64,000 bases of DNA from Typhlomys cinereus (taxonomy: Eukaryota; Chordata; Mammalia; Rodentia; Platacanthomyidae), in assembly GCA_023101885.1 (NCBI GenBank), contig JALPQD010000101.1, positions 4,404,600 through 4,468,599 of the forward strand. The letters are read 5' to 3'. Below are positions 33,007 to 44,879 of this stretch, piece after piece; within the stretch, counting starts at the first letter, position 1; the number at the start of each line of letters is the position of its first letter. The notes beneath the pieces were generated by a model that saw only the letters and a program-made list of their open reading frames with translations, searched no databases and was not told the DNA's origin. Both the position numbers and the translations under genes were made by a program.

Positions 33007-33546
33007 GTGACACATGCTCCCCAAAACCCTTGTGGTTCCAGTGTTCACAGTACCTTCAATCCCAGAGCAGCCCACGCAGCATTTCCCACCACACACCACC
33101 ACACAGTATGCACATCTTTAGGCCTGGATTATGCAACTCATCCTTGCTCATCTGAGTGTGTGACCCCTTTTGAACTCTTAAATAGTGGCCTTGGGTATGT
33201 AGATGCGATCGCAGCAGAGAAGGCCAAGGATTTGGCTGAGGGTGATACAGCACATAGCTGCTTGATGAGGCTGCCTACTGTGATAGGAGATCTGTGTGGT
33301 GCTGTGGTCTTTATAGCTGGGAACTGTGGATTTGGTTGGGTTTTTTGGAAGATGTGAGGTATCTTTGTATTTCTGTCTTTGTCTGTTGTGGAATGCTCTG
33401 TGATATTGCATTTCTTTTTATAGTTTGGGAATGGGTTTCCTACACAACTTTTCCTGAAGTCCACTCCTATTTTAAATTTTTTGAAGTAAATAAAGTCATA
33501 AAAAAGAAAGAAAAGAATTAAAGTAGAAAAATCAATAAATAGAAAT
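33007..33546 (+). other. Unassigned block ending in AATAAA and an A-rich stretch
   Basis: A 116-codon frame (33007-33357) is followed by about 130 bases of T-rich sequence, then AATAAA at 33489-33494 and an A-rich run. This order resembles the 3' end of a retrocopy. The frame has no domain I recognise, no start context worth trusting and no visible flanking duplication, so a chance arrangement is equally possible. Confidence 0.25.
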
Positions 33547-33843
33547 TTTTTTTAAACATAGTTCTTTTTTTATTATTATTTATTCAACTGTGCGCATGTA
33601 TGTGCGCGCACGGTCTGTGTGTGTGTATGTATGTGTGTGTGTAGAACCACGGACGAATTCGCGAACCACCATGGACGCCTCCACCTCCTTCTGCCCCGGG
33701 ATTCACAGGCTCCGCCCTACCAGGACCAGAAGCGCAGGCCGTCCCCGCTTCCGCCTGGCGTCTATACGTGGGATCTGGGATCCGAACTCAGGACCTTCCT
33801 CCTGCAAGGCGGAGGCTTAACCCCTGAGCCACTTCTCCAGCCC
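33547..33843 (-). mobile_element. Family-1 SINE with target duplication, antisense
   Basis: Minus-strand head 'gggctggagaagtggctcag' lies at the right and the T/A tail plus GT run at the left. It is flanked by the 13-bp direct repeat 'aataaatagaaat' at 33534-33546 and 33844-33856. It retains several CpG-containing words ('cggacgaattcgcgaacc'), consistent with youth. The plus-strand frames at 33590-33852 are shadows. Confidence 0.9.
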
Positions 33844-33856
33844 AATAAATAGAAAT

Positions 33857-34234
33857 GTTTTAAAGAGGGAAAAAGAAAAGGGTTTTGGGCAATTCTAAAG
33901 ACAACCTGTAATGAGAACCACGTATCTCGACCAACTCTTCTTTTCATGGAGATCAAAGCAATATTGGAATAGGTCTAGTCTCCTTACAAAATGCTTATTG
34001 CATTTGTAAGGTAGCAAAAGTGGAGAACTTTTTGGTATGCAAATATGCTTTTATCTTTAATAAATGGCAAAATTACAGTAAAGTAGAATTTTGTGGTGTG
34101 GACATGCCAAGATTAGCACTCACTGCTGTTCATCAGAGTTGTTTATACTTTGGGACTGTTCTGGAATAAAACTGCTGTGGGCACATTTTCACATGTCCTG
34201 GGTAAACACCTAGAGTATAAGTAGGATTGGGTGA
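33857..34234. other. Non-coding AT-rich DNA
   Basis: Unassigned. 'gttctggaataaaactgctg' near 34159 hints at old antisense L1, but I cannot extend it. Confidence 0.35.
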
Positions 34235-34690
34235 ACACTGGCAGCTGAGAGGATAGTTCAACGGGTGCGGCACTGGAGGCTCAAGCGTTGAGGGCCTGCC
34301 CCAGAATCCCTCAGCCCACGTAAAGCCTGGCTCTGGGGTACATTTGTAATCCAAGAGTTACTACAGAGGGATGGGAGGCCCAGACAGGGGAAACGAACAG
34401 GCCAGCTAGCCCGGTGTGCACAGGAGCAAGCAACGAAGAGACCCTGTCTCAAACAGGGTGGAAGGGGAGGACTAGACATGTGAACCATGGCATACATGTA
34501 TCCACATTCACACTCATGAATGGGCACATACAGAAAGAGACATGAATGTTCGTGCACATACCCCCATATACCCACTCATACATATGAATGTGCATACACA
34601 CATATTCATGGATATGTATGTGCACACGCACACCATACAAATGCATTCACACATGTGCGCACACACGCACACGCGTGCACGCACACAACT
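34235..34690 (+). mobile_element. B4-like composite SINE with CA/CATA tail
   Basis: 'ggcagctgagaggatagttc' (head), 'gtacatttgtaatccaagag' and 'gagaccctgtctcaaacagg' (B1-derived), then an imperfect CACA/CATA tail at about 34490-34690, which ends with 'cacacgcacacgcgtgcacg'. Confidence 0.65.
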
Positions 34691-35409
34691 TATGTGTTAT
34701 CTGATGCAGAACGCCAATTTTGCATTCTTACTAACCACGTGTAAATGTCCTGGTGGCTCCTAGGCTTGTCAATACAACACTTTGGTCAGTTTGTTTCACA
34801 CATTTTGCTGCCTTGTACATCACGGCTTGTCATTGTTGCAAGTTACGTATCCCTGATACCTGATGGAACTGGGCATCTTCCTGTGCCCTCAATCAACAAC
34901 ACAATTTCTCTCCTGAAGTGCCCGTTCAAATCTGCAAAATAAGTTACTTTTTAAAAGTACGAAATATACTCATAGCATACTGAAGGCCAGAGAACTAGGG
35001 TTGAATCTCTGCCCTCTAAGTAGAGGTGTGCCTTTGCAGAAGTGACTCATAGCCTTGAGTTATCAACATCTACAAGGAAACATGATTTATCTAAAGGATC
35101 TTTTCTGACTTCAGAGACTTACAATCTCCATTTCTTCATTTACAAGGCAGCCACGTCCCCAGGGCTCAAAGAAACACAATGGTATAGTATGTTTAAACAG
35201 ATGGGACGTTGGAAATCTTATCCATCCTCCTTGTACATTCAAGTACAAAAGTTTAGCACAGCCAAACTTACACAACCCTTTCATGCTTTAATCTCGAGCT
35301 TCCTGGCTTCTGCATCCTTGTTAATATAAGACCTTGGAAAATCAGCAAATACTCCAGTGCGACTTCAGAGGAAAACATTTAGGCAGCACGATTGTTGCTT
35401 GTTCATCAA
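34691..35409. other. Non-coding single-copy DNA
   Basis: The 95-codon frame at 35042-35329 shows no recognisable domain. No repeat landmark. Confidence 0.4.
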
Positions 35410-35414
35410 AACTC

Positions 35415-35725
35415 GGAAATAGGATGGGTTAAAGGCTCAATGGGTATAGAGGCCTGTGCCACAAACCTGGAGACTCAGGTGTGATCCTTGAAACTTGCAT
35501 GATAGAAGAGAAAACCAGTTTATAAAAGTTGTCCTCTGAGTGTCACCTGTGTACCAGGGCATGCCTGTGTGTTCTCTCCACATATCTCTCTCTCTACCCT
35601 TTTATCTCTCTTTTAGTCTCTCTTTTCTCTCGGTCTCTTTTCCCCTTCTCTCTCTCTCTCTTTCTTTCCCCCTCTCCCCCTCCCTCTCTCTTTCTCACAC
35701 ACACACACACACATATTTTTTTTTA
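35415..35725 (+). mobile_element. SINE with long CT-rich tail
   Basis: 'ggttaaaggctcaatgggta', 'gagactcaggtgtgatcctt', 'ctctgagtgtcacctgtgta' and 'ccagggcatgcctgtgtgtt' parallel the copy at 30697. They lead into a CT-rich run at 35580-35696 and (CA)n at 35697-35713. Confidence 0.55.
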
Positions 35726-37100
35726 ATTTGGAGAGGTTTGTTTGCTCCCTAAGTTTAGAGGTGAGACCTAGACGAGACACAACAAATAAGAAAGTCTAAG
35801 AGGGTCCCAAGCATCCATCTGGCTACTGCTCCACTCCGGTCACGGATGCGTGCCCATGAGCACACAAAGTCGCAGCCTGGACCAGAGGTGCTCTCTGCAG
35901 AGCACAGCCTGCTATAACCGTTGCTCCATACAGAACATCTGCACCCAGACCTCTAGAATGAGTTCTATAAACTAGCAAGCATTTAGGGGCCCAGGCTCAG
36001 TCCTCCGTCGTGACAGGCCAGCAGTTCCCATGGGTGTGAATGTTTATAGAAGCCTAGTTAACCTCACACAGGATCTGGGAGCACTTGGCCCTCTGTGGTA
36101 TTCACAACGGGACTGAAGAACACATGTTCATGCCTATAGCCTGTGCACTCACACAGAAGGGACAAACACAACTTGTTCTCCGGGCCAAGGAGAGGTCCCC
36201 AAGCCTGGCTCGTATAACCGCGAGTCCCTTGATTGCTCTACCAAAGCACAGGGCTTCACTTTCCCAGCAGAGCCCTGACTTAATGGACTGTGGTTATTCT
36301 TACACCATACCTCTGTGGTGTTAGTGGAACAAACCATGTAGTTACACATTCATTTGCAGGGTTTTTTTGAGACCCCCCTAGGAAAGAAGGGGCCATTGTA
36401 AACTTTTGAAATGCAACCCAGACGTGCTGATTGTTTCAAGGAACATGAAACCGCTTTTCATCACGTGTGCGAGGAGCAGGGCATGAGATGCCTGGCTTTC
36501 TGTTGAAACGTTTGCAGTCTATCGCTTTGTGCCGGGTGAGGCAGCAATGCCTGAAGAATGCGGCGCGGCGCATGAGGGCGTGCTTTAAATCTAGACATGA
36601 AACCATCGGAGTCCGTGAGCAAGAGAGCTGTGGCCTGGATTCAAGATGGAGACGGAACTGGAAAGGTGCCTTGGCGACTATTGTTGGGCCCCCTGCAGAG
36701 AGCGCCCCAGGTGTAGCAAAGCAGGGCATGTTCAAGTCAGGAAAGAGACTGGTCTGACTGAAACAGCCCAGAGCTTCAGAGGCAAAGCTGGAAAGCATGG
36801 CTCATGCACAGACAGGGAATGTCCGAGGCACTGAAGGGAGGCGAACACAGCCAGTTTGAGTGTGCAATATCCTTCAATGACGTTCCCCTCTGAGAGAAAA
36901 CCTAAGTCCTCACAGTTACTCTGCACACAATTCCCACGCAAGGCCACTGCTGATTCTAGCAGCCTCTGCACCAAGCTACACCAGCCTTCTAGTTCCGAGT
37001 CCTGGAAGCGCGTTCTTAGTCCAGTCACTACCTTATTGTGTTCTATTCCATCTTCCAGAACTATTTTTCCCATTGTGGCCATGTGGCTTTTTTTTTCTAA
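35726..37100. other. Non-coding single-copy DNA, CpG-containing patch
   Basis: No SINE, L1 or LTR landmark was found in about 1.4 kb, the longest such stretch in the right half. Around 36430-36850 several frames (96-120 codons) overlap on both strands and CpG words cluster ('aatgcggcgcggcgcatgag' at 36558). I recognise no product. Confidence 0.35.
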
Positions 37101-37310
37101 AATTTTTTAAGATATATATTTTTGTTTGTTTATTTAAGTGAGAATGTGTGTGTATGTCATGGTGCACAGGTGAAGGTCAGAGGTCATCTTTCAGAAGCCA
37201 CTTCCCTCCTTCCACCATGTGGAAGGCTGAACTGGAGGTCGAGCATATGTGGCCAGATGTGTGCAGAAGTATCTTTACCTGCTGGGCCATTGCAGCCAGT
37301 CCCCAGAAGT
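37101..37310 (-). mobile_element. B3-like SINE, antisense
   Basis: 'tttgtttgtttatttaagtg' (tail), 'gtgcacaggtgaaggtcag', 'ccttccaccatgtggaaggc' and 'ctttacctgctgggccattg' (head complement) follow the B3/RSINE order. Confidence 0.65.
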
Positions 37311-37790
37311 AAATGTTTGATAGCACTGGTGGAATTTCAAATAAACACCCCCAAGCTGCTTGCAGTGCACCAGGGTGTGTGTCTGAAGCAGATCGTGAGA
37401 GCGTGGGGGGAGGGAGACAGCACCTCTACGCAGGGTGGTGCCATTTGTAACTGTGGGCCTCACCATGGTGGCAACAGCATTCAGTAGAAATCACACTTCT
37501 CCATTTTGAGTTTGTATCTCTTCCAAGACTGATAGATAGTACAATCCTCCCACGTGAGGCTTTCAGTCAGACTCACCATCAGGAGAGACGGCATTCAGAT
37601 CACCGTGTGCTATGTGGCAGGAGTAAGGTGGATCAACAAACTTTGCCACAGGTTTATCTTACCTGTATCCTATTGCATGTAACCCTATTACAAGTCAAGG
37701 AGCAAATGAAGGTATAGGGCTTGATCCGCACCACCATAAAGCAGGTATTAAGGGATTTTGTTCTAATCAACAGAAATTAATTGGGGGGGG
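37311..37790. other. Non-coding DNA
   Basis: No repeat or exon recognised. Confidence 0.4.
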
Positions 37791-37975
37791 ATGCCTCTGT
37801 ATGTAATGCACCTGCTTACAAAGTATTACTACTTTGTAATTCCCACATAGTGGAAGAAGATAAATGACTTCCTAAATGTTGTCTTCTGACCTTCACCCAT
37901 GTACACGCACATACATTCTCATTCTCCTCCTCCCTCCCTCTCTCTCCCTCTCAAATAAATAAAAATATAAGACAG
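37791..37975 (+). mobile_element. SINE with CT run and AAATAAATAAA end
   Basis: 'gcctctgtatgtaatgcacc', 'ttgtcttctgaccttcaccc' and 'atgtacacgcacatacattc', then a CT-rich run and 'caaataaataaaaat', match the tail type of 30697. Confidence 0.5.
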
Positions 37976-38309
37976 AATTAAATGTAGATTAGGCAAGTGG
38001 TAACTTACTGCAAAGAGCAGCTCACAAACGTAGCCAAAGGACTAGACAGGGAAAGGGGGGAGAGGACGGCAGCCCGGGAGATCACCGTCCCTCCACAGGG
38101 AAGGACAGGGTGGTCGAGGCTTCTGCTGTGTAGACTGGACTGCTGACTCCTTTCAATTGTCTGATTATACTGCTAAAGAACTAAATTCCACTAAATTCCA
38201 CTGAGAGAGCATCCACAGGATCTCACTGGCCGTCACAGCCTGCCTTGCTGGTCAACGTGAAGACTTGTGCTTTGGCAGGATGGTCTTCCTTGATTCTTCC
38301 TGATAGCAT
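37976..38309. other. Non-coding DNA
   Basis: A tandem 11-bp duplication 'ctaaattccac' lies at 38181 and 38192. Otherwise unassigned. Confidence 0.4.
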
Positions 38310-38625
38310 TATCAGTGTCAGATAGGTGTGTGTGCGTGTGTGGTGTGTGTGTGTTATATGTAAGTGTACATGTATGTGTGGACATGTATATAAGAATGCA
38401 TTCAGTGTGTGCGCTTACAGAGTTACATAGAAAATCAATCTGGATTGTCCTACCTACTTATTGCCTTGCTCTGGGATTTCCCAGGCTCCTCCTTCAAGGG
38501 CCAGAATTGTAGACCAAAACCATATCTGTCAGGTAATTTTTAATGTGAGATCTGGAGATCTGAACTCGGATCATTTGCTTTCAAGGCAAAGACTTTAATC
38601 AATGAGCAATCTCCCCAGTCCAACC
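38310..38625 (-). mobile_element. Family-2 SINE, antisense
   Basis: A GT-rich tail (38323-38385), then 'ttattgccttgctctgggat', 'tttaatgtgagatctggaga' and 'tctgaactcggatcatttgc', end at 'aatctccccagtcc'. Confidence 0.7.
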
Positions 38626-38765
38626 ACTGTCTTTTTGAACTACTGGTAAGATTATAACCAAGAATTTCTCTCTCCTCTGAGTTAAGCATGCCCCCCCCTC
38701 TCCACAGAAGACCTATGAGTTGAAGAACTGAACAAAGAGGCTGTTACAGAGCTGAACATGATAAG

Positions 38766-39065
38766 GGTTGGGACAATGGCTCAAGGGTTAAAGCAGTTGT
38801 CATATGAGCCAAAGGACCAGAATCCAGATCCTCAGATGCGCATAGAACACCAGGCAGGTGTGATGACCTCCTGTAATTCCAGCCTCAGGGGACAAAGACT
38901 GGGGGTCCCCAGAGCAAACCGACTAGCCACAATAGCCCTATCAGCAAGTTCTGGATTTGATTCGAGACACTGTATTCAAAAGAATACAATGAAAGAGCAA
39001 TCAAGGATGATTCCTGATATCATCTTCAACTCTCTACATACATGTGCACACATGTGTATGGTCAC
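38766..39065 (+). mobile_element. B4-like SINE
   Basis: 'gttgggacaatggctcaagg', 'agaatccagatcctcagatg', 'gatgacctcctgtaattcca' (B1-derived) and 'gattcgagacactgtattca' lead to a short CACA tail at 39040-39058. Confidence 0.6.
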
Positions 39066-39089
39066 CAATACATCCGGAATATTGGGTTG

Positions 39090-39258
39090 TTTTTTTTTTA
39101 ATTTTTATTGTGTTATGGTGGGGAGGAGGGCAGAATATTGCCACAGCATGCATGCAGACATACAACTTGGTGGAATTTGGTTTTCTTCTTCCGGGTCATC
39201 GGGCTGGTATGATGTGTGCCGTTAACCTTCTGAGGATCTCACCGGCCTCTCTCCAGTG
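39090..39258 (-). mobile_element. B3-like SINE, antisense
   Basis: 'tttttaatttttattgtgtt' (tail), 'ggttttcttcttccgggtca' and 'gaggatctcaccggcctctc' (head complement) fit B3/RSINE. It directly abuts the tail of the previous SINE. Confidence 0.5.
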
Positions 39259-39604
39259 ATTTTTGCATTCATAAGAAGGTGACGGTCTGACCAAGTTGTA
39301 GTGGGGTCCAAGCAGAGGACAGTACCCAGGACAAGGGTTTCCCTCATCCAAATCCTCCATTAGATATGCGATGTCCCATGATAATCTGCACACAACGCAC
39401 GAGAACCAGACACACTGAAGCACAACCCTGACCACTGGGGAAAGCTTGTCAAAGGATAAATATTTCAGCAGCTACTTGAAGGGTAGAATCAAGTCTGCTG
39501 TGATAAATGCTAATCAAATACAGAACATCACTTTGAAACATGCAAATCCACACCTATGGTATGGCTTACAGCTTAGATCAACTCACACCTCTGCGTCTGC
39601 AGGT
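39259..39604. other. Non-coding DNA
   Basis: Unassigned. Confidence 0.4.
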
Positions 39605-40112
39605 CCTCCCTCCCTCCAGACCTTTTCTTTCTTCCCTCCTTCCTTCCTCCTCTCCTCTTTTTACTTCCCTTTCTCTAACTTCCTTTCTTTTCTTCTTTCC
39701 TTCCTTTTCTTCTTTCCTTCTTTGCTTTCACCTTCTCTTCCTTCCTTCCTTCCTTCTTCTATCCCCCTTCCTCCCTCCTTCTCTCTTTCCTTTCTTTCCT
39801 TCCTCCCTTCTTCCCTTTCTTCTCTCTGACTTCCTTCCCTTATTCCTTCCTCTTTCCCTCCCTCCCTTCTTCCCTTTGTCCTTCTCTGGCTTCCTTCCTT
39901 TCCTCTTTTCTTCCCCTTCTTCCCTACCACTTCCTTTATCCCTTCCTCTTTTTCTCCCTCCCTTTTTCCCTAACTTACTTCCTTCCTCCTTTCTTCCCCC
40001 TTCCTTCCTTCTCTCTCTCTCTCCCTTTTACCTTCCTTCCTTCCTTTCTTCTTTCCTTCCATCTTTTTTGTCTTCCTCCTTTCTTTCACTTCTTCCTTCC
40101 TCTATTCTTTTT
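39605..40112. repeat. 0.5-kb polypyrimidine (TTCC)n-rich block
   Basis: The plus strand is almost purely C and T for about 500 bases in imperfect TTCC, CTTT and CTCC units. The 199-codon plus-strand frame at 39540-40139 and its neighbours are translations of this tract (Leu/Pro/Ser/Phe only). Confidence 0.95.
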
Positions 40113-40114
40113 TT

Positions 40115-40206
40115 TGGGAGGGTGGGGGGTGGAGGTTGAGAATCGCACCTAGGGTCTTGTACTTGGTGGGTAAAGCACTTTGCTTCTGAGAACCCCACAG
40201 TCCTCA
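40115..40206 (-). mobile_element. ID-like SINE, antisense
   Basis: 'gttgagaatcgcacctaggg' is the complement of a B-box, and 'ggtaaagcactttgcttctg' with 'accccacagtcct' is the complement of the head. The adjacent polypyrimidine block may have grown from its A-rich tail. Confidence 0.5.
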
Positions 40207-41639
40207 GACGTTATTCTCTCCATGTTGAACAACTGGTGAAGAATTTAAGAACCTGGAAAAAATGACTGAGAGAAACGAGCGCTTCCCTAGCGGAGGCCAG
40301 AAGATAAGGACTCAGATTCAACATTTCCCTGAACCACTCACTCAGCTTTGCTTTCCATCAGTAAACCTACTGACTGTGGATGTGCTACGGAGAATCCCAT
40401 GCCCAGCTGAGGCATCTGAAGCTGTCCGAGGGTCCTTCTGCATCACTGAGTTGGGGAGGGGGGAGCACAGATGTGGCTAGCACATAGGAGTTGAGCCCTT
40501 CATAGTCCCAATACAGCACTGGATTTATTCTTAGGAAAACACATGAATCTACTTAGGAGAAACACCCCCCTCAACCCCCCCATCCCCGGAAGGGGTCCAG
40601 ATTTGTGATTTCACCATTCCATCCCCAGTCCCACAGTTTCACACCTCTGTGGGCTCGCTCAACATCAGCAGAAAAACGTCAAGGATGTGATAGGAAAATG
40701 GTGTTAAGTCTCATGTTGTTTCAGGAATTTCCCAATATGCACTAAATTAACTTTTGGGCCACATGAGGCTGAGTGGTAGGAAATCACTCCATAGGACCCA
40801 GATGGCAGCTAATGCTCCCAACAGCTGCTGCACACACACAGGCAATCAGATTGGGATTAACACTTACCTTTAGAGGGGTCACACCCAGATGGGGTGGCTT
40901 CTCCACCCTGAACACCCGGCTTAGCTCTGTCCCTGAGACCTTGCTGACCTTATAGGTCTTGGGAACATTTCATCCAGGAAATTTGACCTGGACAGAAATC
41001 ACAGAGCATCCGTGTTCAGCAGGAATTGATCAGCTTCTCTGGCGCAGCCTAACTCCACCTAGCTTTCCGGACTCTGAGTGAAATATGTCTAGGCAGGTTT
41101 CTTTCTTGGTCAAAACTACAAGGTTCAGGTTCCAAGTGAAGTAACTCCACCTGCCAAGACCCTCTGGTGCTGAAATAGAATCCAGACACCCCTCACCCCC
41201 AATAAACCAGGTTTCTTTAGTCGTATTTCAGGACAGAGACATGATTTTGATGTCAATTATTCCTATTGGCTGTGACCTTGGCCCTCTGATTTCTTTCTTT
41301 CTTTTTTAAGAAATAACCAAGTACCATTTAAAACTAAACCAGATAATTTAGAAAGAAGCTGAAGTCCGGTGATCTTGTTGTATGTCAGAATGAGGGATGA
41401 CCTTTATTTTATTTTATGGCTTGGACATAGATCCTCGAAGGCAAGGCAGTTCTAGAAGTTTTCTTTCTAATAATGCCAATGTTGTAGGAATTTGCATGCT
41501 AAAAATGTTTGCGGAAAACAGTTTTATAACCTCCCAGGGAGACCTTTCATATGACCCGGGTGAAAACTCTAGAAGGATATCAAAATGAAAGCTTCCTTTC
41601 CATTCAGAATAGCCACTGAACTCTTGGGGGTTCACTCTA
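40207..41639. other. Non-coding single-copy DNA
   Basis: A C-run patch ('cccccctcaaccccccc') lies at about 40565. No repeat family, exon or RNA gene recognised in 1.4 kb. Confidence 0.4.
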
Positions 41640-41905
41640 CTCATCAATCTTTTCCTTTGGTGTATGTGTATGTGCATGTATGTGTATAAGAGGTGTGGCA
41701 TGTGTGTGTGTCTACGGAGCCCCAAGGGTGACATTGGGAGTCATCCAGGACTATTCTGTCTCCTTATGCTTTGTTTTGGGGTTTCCCAGGCTCCACCTTT
41801 CAGAGCTGGAATTACTGCCATATCTGTCCAGCATTTTTATATAGGGTCTGGAGATCCGAATGCAAGTCCTTTTGCTTGCTTTAATCCCTGAATCATCATC
41901 CCAGC
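41640..41905 (-). mobile_element. Family-2 SINE, antisense
   Basis: A GT-rich tail at 41657-41715, then 'ccttatgctttgttttgggg', 'tttcccaggctccacctttc', 'tttttatatagggtctggag' and 'gaatcatcatcccagcccc'. Confidence 0.75.
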
Positions 41906-42299
41906 CCCACTCTTCAGTTTTTAAGATGATTCTGCAAGAGCTCATATTGCATCTTCTTTCTTTTCTTCGGGATCTATTAACCAGTTCTGAATTTCCTTCC
42001 TCTATACCTTGCTTGTTGCCAAAGCTTATTGGTTTATTCTTTATGAGAAGGCTAAAAAGCTCTGACCAAAGGGGATTCTTCTCTCATCCCATTCAATGCT
42101 AAGCAACCCAGAAATGGCCCAGAACTGCAAACTTTTAGAGATCTGAGATCTTTCAGTCTTTCTGATCTTTCCTTTCCTTCTGCTTGGAAGCCATCTTGTT
42201 TTTAAAGATGGCTGCTCCAGCACACTGTGCCACCCCTCACCTTCTACTCTATACACAGATGAAGGCAGCCAGTGGTTAAAAAAGGAAGAGACATCATAT
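41906..42299. other. Non-coding DNA
   Basis: The block 'agctctgaccaaaggggatt' and onwards may be old LTR or L1, but it is not recognisable with confidence. Confidence 0.35.
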
Positions 42300-42720
42300 T
42301 TCTTCCAAGGACATTGATATGTGGACTGTTCAGCCCTACATAGGATATCTAAGCCACTCCCCCATCCGAAGGCTCAAGGAGCACTGAAGGGATGCAGGAA
42401 TCCAGCCAGGCATTAGCTTCTGGACTTGACGGGGCTGTTGCATCCATGAATCCATTACATTATGCATGTTTTCATAAGACCTGTAGGGAATTTGACCTAT
42501 CAACATTTCACCATGGAAGGGGAAAGATCTCAATATGCAAAGGGAACTCAGTGGTCCACTCATATGAAGAGATATGAAAACAGATGGGAGACTGGCAGGG
42601 AAGAAAAAAAGTTATAATAGGAAGAGGAGGAGATGTGCGATTGGGATTAAGGGATAAAACTATCATAGATTCGCTGTATTCATATGGAAAACACTAAAAG
42701 AATTTTTAAAATGATGCAAA
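42300..42720 (+). mobile_element. Rodent L1 3' end, sense
   Basis: 'ccccatccgaaggctcaagg', 'ttctggacttgacggggctg', 'catgttttcataagacctgt' and 'accatggaaggggaaagatc' follow the order of the rodent L1 segment after ORF2. The 61.3-61.4 kb copy shows the complement of the first landmark. Confidence 0.55.
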
Positions 42721-43629
42721 AAGAAGGTTCTAGTCTGGAGATTGGATGGACCACCTCATCCCCTCTCTTTGAATTCCTCTAGCCAGAGTGTCAGTTGGAA
42801 AAATATAGGTCAATTATCAAATATGTGTCCAGTTAAAATATGTGGGTTTGTTATTAAGACGAAATGGAAAAAAAAATATGTAGATGTTGGGGGAAACGGC
42901 CCTGACACGCAAAATCTTTAATAAGTTTTCAGTTATTGTGATAGATGGCTTCGGTGATGCTCTGAGGAAGGAGGGAAGGAAGTCACCTAATCAGGAATGG
43001 AAAGGCAGCCAAAAAACCCCAATCATGAGGCGACAAGGAAGAGATAGGGGTAGGAGAGTTGGGGGACAGTTGGAATGAACTTGTGGAAGGTCTAGACTTC
43101 CTCTAGCAGATCCCAGGACTAGTCAGCTAACCTGAATGAAGGCTGTCAGTGGGATGAATACAACTGGTTTTTACATGATAAAGGACAGAACAACCCAGAA
43201 ATCCATGCAATTCTGGGACCTCTGGGCTTATGTTAGTCCCTCTGTTTCATGAGCATATTCATACTTATCAAATGCCACATTTCAGTCACCAGAGCTGAAG
43301 TTTGTCCTGACATTGTTGTCTTTCAACAAATGCCTTTGGACCAGTGAGAGATGCTGGTTGTGGGAGAAAACAAGAGGAGCGTGCACGCAGCATCACTAGA
43401 GCACAAGTTGGGGAGAAGCATCATAGCCTGCAGTACTCACTGGACAGATGCTGTAGAGTAAGAACTCGAATTGCCCTACACGGTGAAAAGAGCAGCCAGT
43501 AAAAAATTCTGCAACCATCTAATATGACATTAAATTTACATTTCAGGACCTGTTGACTCAGCAGGGATGTCTTAAGAAAATATTTCAAAAAAATAGAGTC
43601 TCCTTGTTTTTACTTTTACGCTCTGGTAG
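42721..43629. other. Non-coding DNA
   Basis: Unassigned sequence with no exon recognised. Confidence 0.4.
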
Positions 43630-43643
43630 AAAAGACAGCACTC

Positions 43644-43984
43644 TTGGGCTGGAGAGATGACACAGGCATTATAGGTTTTGCCTCGCAAGCAAAAGGACCC
43701 AAGTTCAGATCCCCAGATCCCACATAAAAATGCTGAGTGTCAATGGTGGCAGCGGCCTGCAGTTCTAGACCTGGAAGGCAGAGCCTGGGAAACCCCAGAG
43801 CAAAGCAATGAGGAGGTAGAGCGACCCAGGATGGTTCCCAATGTCACCCTTGGGACCCCCACGTGCATACACACACTCAAGTGTACTTTTCTACACATGC
43901 CCACACACACATGAATAATCACATCCATGCCAAGCACACATACAAGCATGTATGCATCCCATACACACATCCGTTAAAAAAAAA
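43644..43984 (+). mobile_element. Family-2 SINE with target duplication
   Basis: It runs 'tgggctggagagatgacaca' through 'cccacataaaaatgctgagt' and 'cagagcaaagcaatgaggag' to a CA-rich and A-run end. The direct repeat 'aaaagacagcactc' flanks it at 43630-43643 and 43985-43998 (leading As ambiguous with the tail). Confidence 0.85.
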
Positions 43985-44059
43985 AAAAGACAGCACTCAC
44001 CTCTCACAGTCCCCAGATGTACAGGGATATCGGGTGGCCCCGAAGAACTGTGAAGACCG

Positions 44060-44385
44060 CTACAATAAACATACTCAGCATTCTGATTTCACAGACCCCA
44101 ATGTGGGATTCACTGGACCCTATGAGAGCTCTATTTTCCCATTCTCTAGAGATGCTCCACACTGTTCTCCATGTTAATGTGATCATTTACACTTGTGCTC
44201 CCAGTGTGCAAGGAATCCCTCTGTTCTATACTCTTCCCCGCATAGCCTTAGTCTTCTGACCACACTCGTGGTTTTGATTTGCGTTTTCCAACTTTTTAGC
44301 TTTTTGCATTTATCTGCTGGCCACATATACATCTTCTTTTGAAGACTATCCGTCAAGGTCTCTTGCCTAATTTCTGAACTCCATT
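44060..44385 (-). mobile_element. L1 ORF2-end region, antisense
   Basis: The plus strand carries 'tcgtggttttgatttgcgtt', 'tgcatttatctgctggccac' and 'atacatcttcttttgaagac', landmarks of antisense L1 near the ORF2 end. It is a truncated, frame-broken piece. Confidence 0.7.
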
Positions 44386-44879
44386 TTCTATGCAATCCAT
44401 TAGCAAGGGAGGATTAGAGATAAGATCAGAAGATAAGAGCAGGAAAGAGAAGCCACACCACCCTTATGAGCAAGGGACAGGAGCCAAAGCCTAAATGACA
44501 CGAGGAACTGTTCACGAAGGCCAGTGTGGGTGACAGGACATGACCCCCATGGGTTGTATGGTGTTTTCTCTGGATGAATGGTCACCATCTTATCTGAGAC
44601 TATTAAGATTGCACCGCTACACCTGTTACTTGCTGATGTTCCTCATCTCAGACACAGAGGGACTGGAGAGGGTCATTGCCTCCCCGCCCCCTTTATGTTC
44701 TAGCCTGAAACACCTCTCAGCGATTAATATGTGATTCTGCTCTAATTACCTGTGTTCTCAGGCCTTGAGGTCTAGGGAGGGGCTAGAATGCATGCACCCT
44801 CACACACGCCCACACATACACCCGGGAGGGGTATTCAGGTATAGAGGCTGAGGAAGGTTAATGGAAGGGGATTCCATCC
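44386..44879. other. Non-coding DNA
   Basis: Unassigned. Confidence 0.35.

Noticed and set aside
39540..40139. 199-codon plus-strand frame rich in Pro, Ser, Leu and Phe
   Set aside because: It reads through the polypyrimidine block. The composition alone keeps it open.
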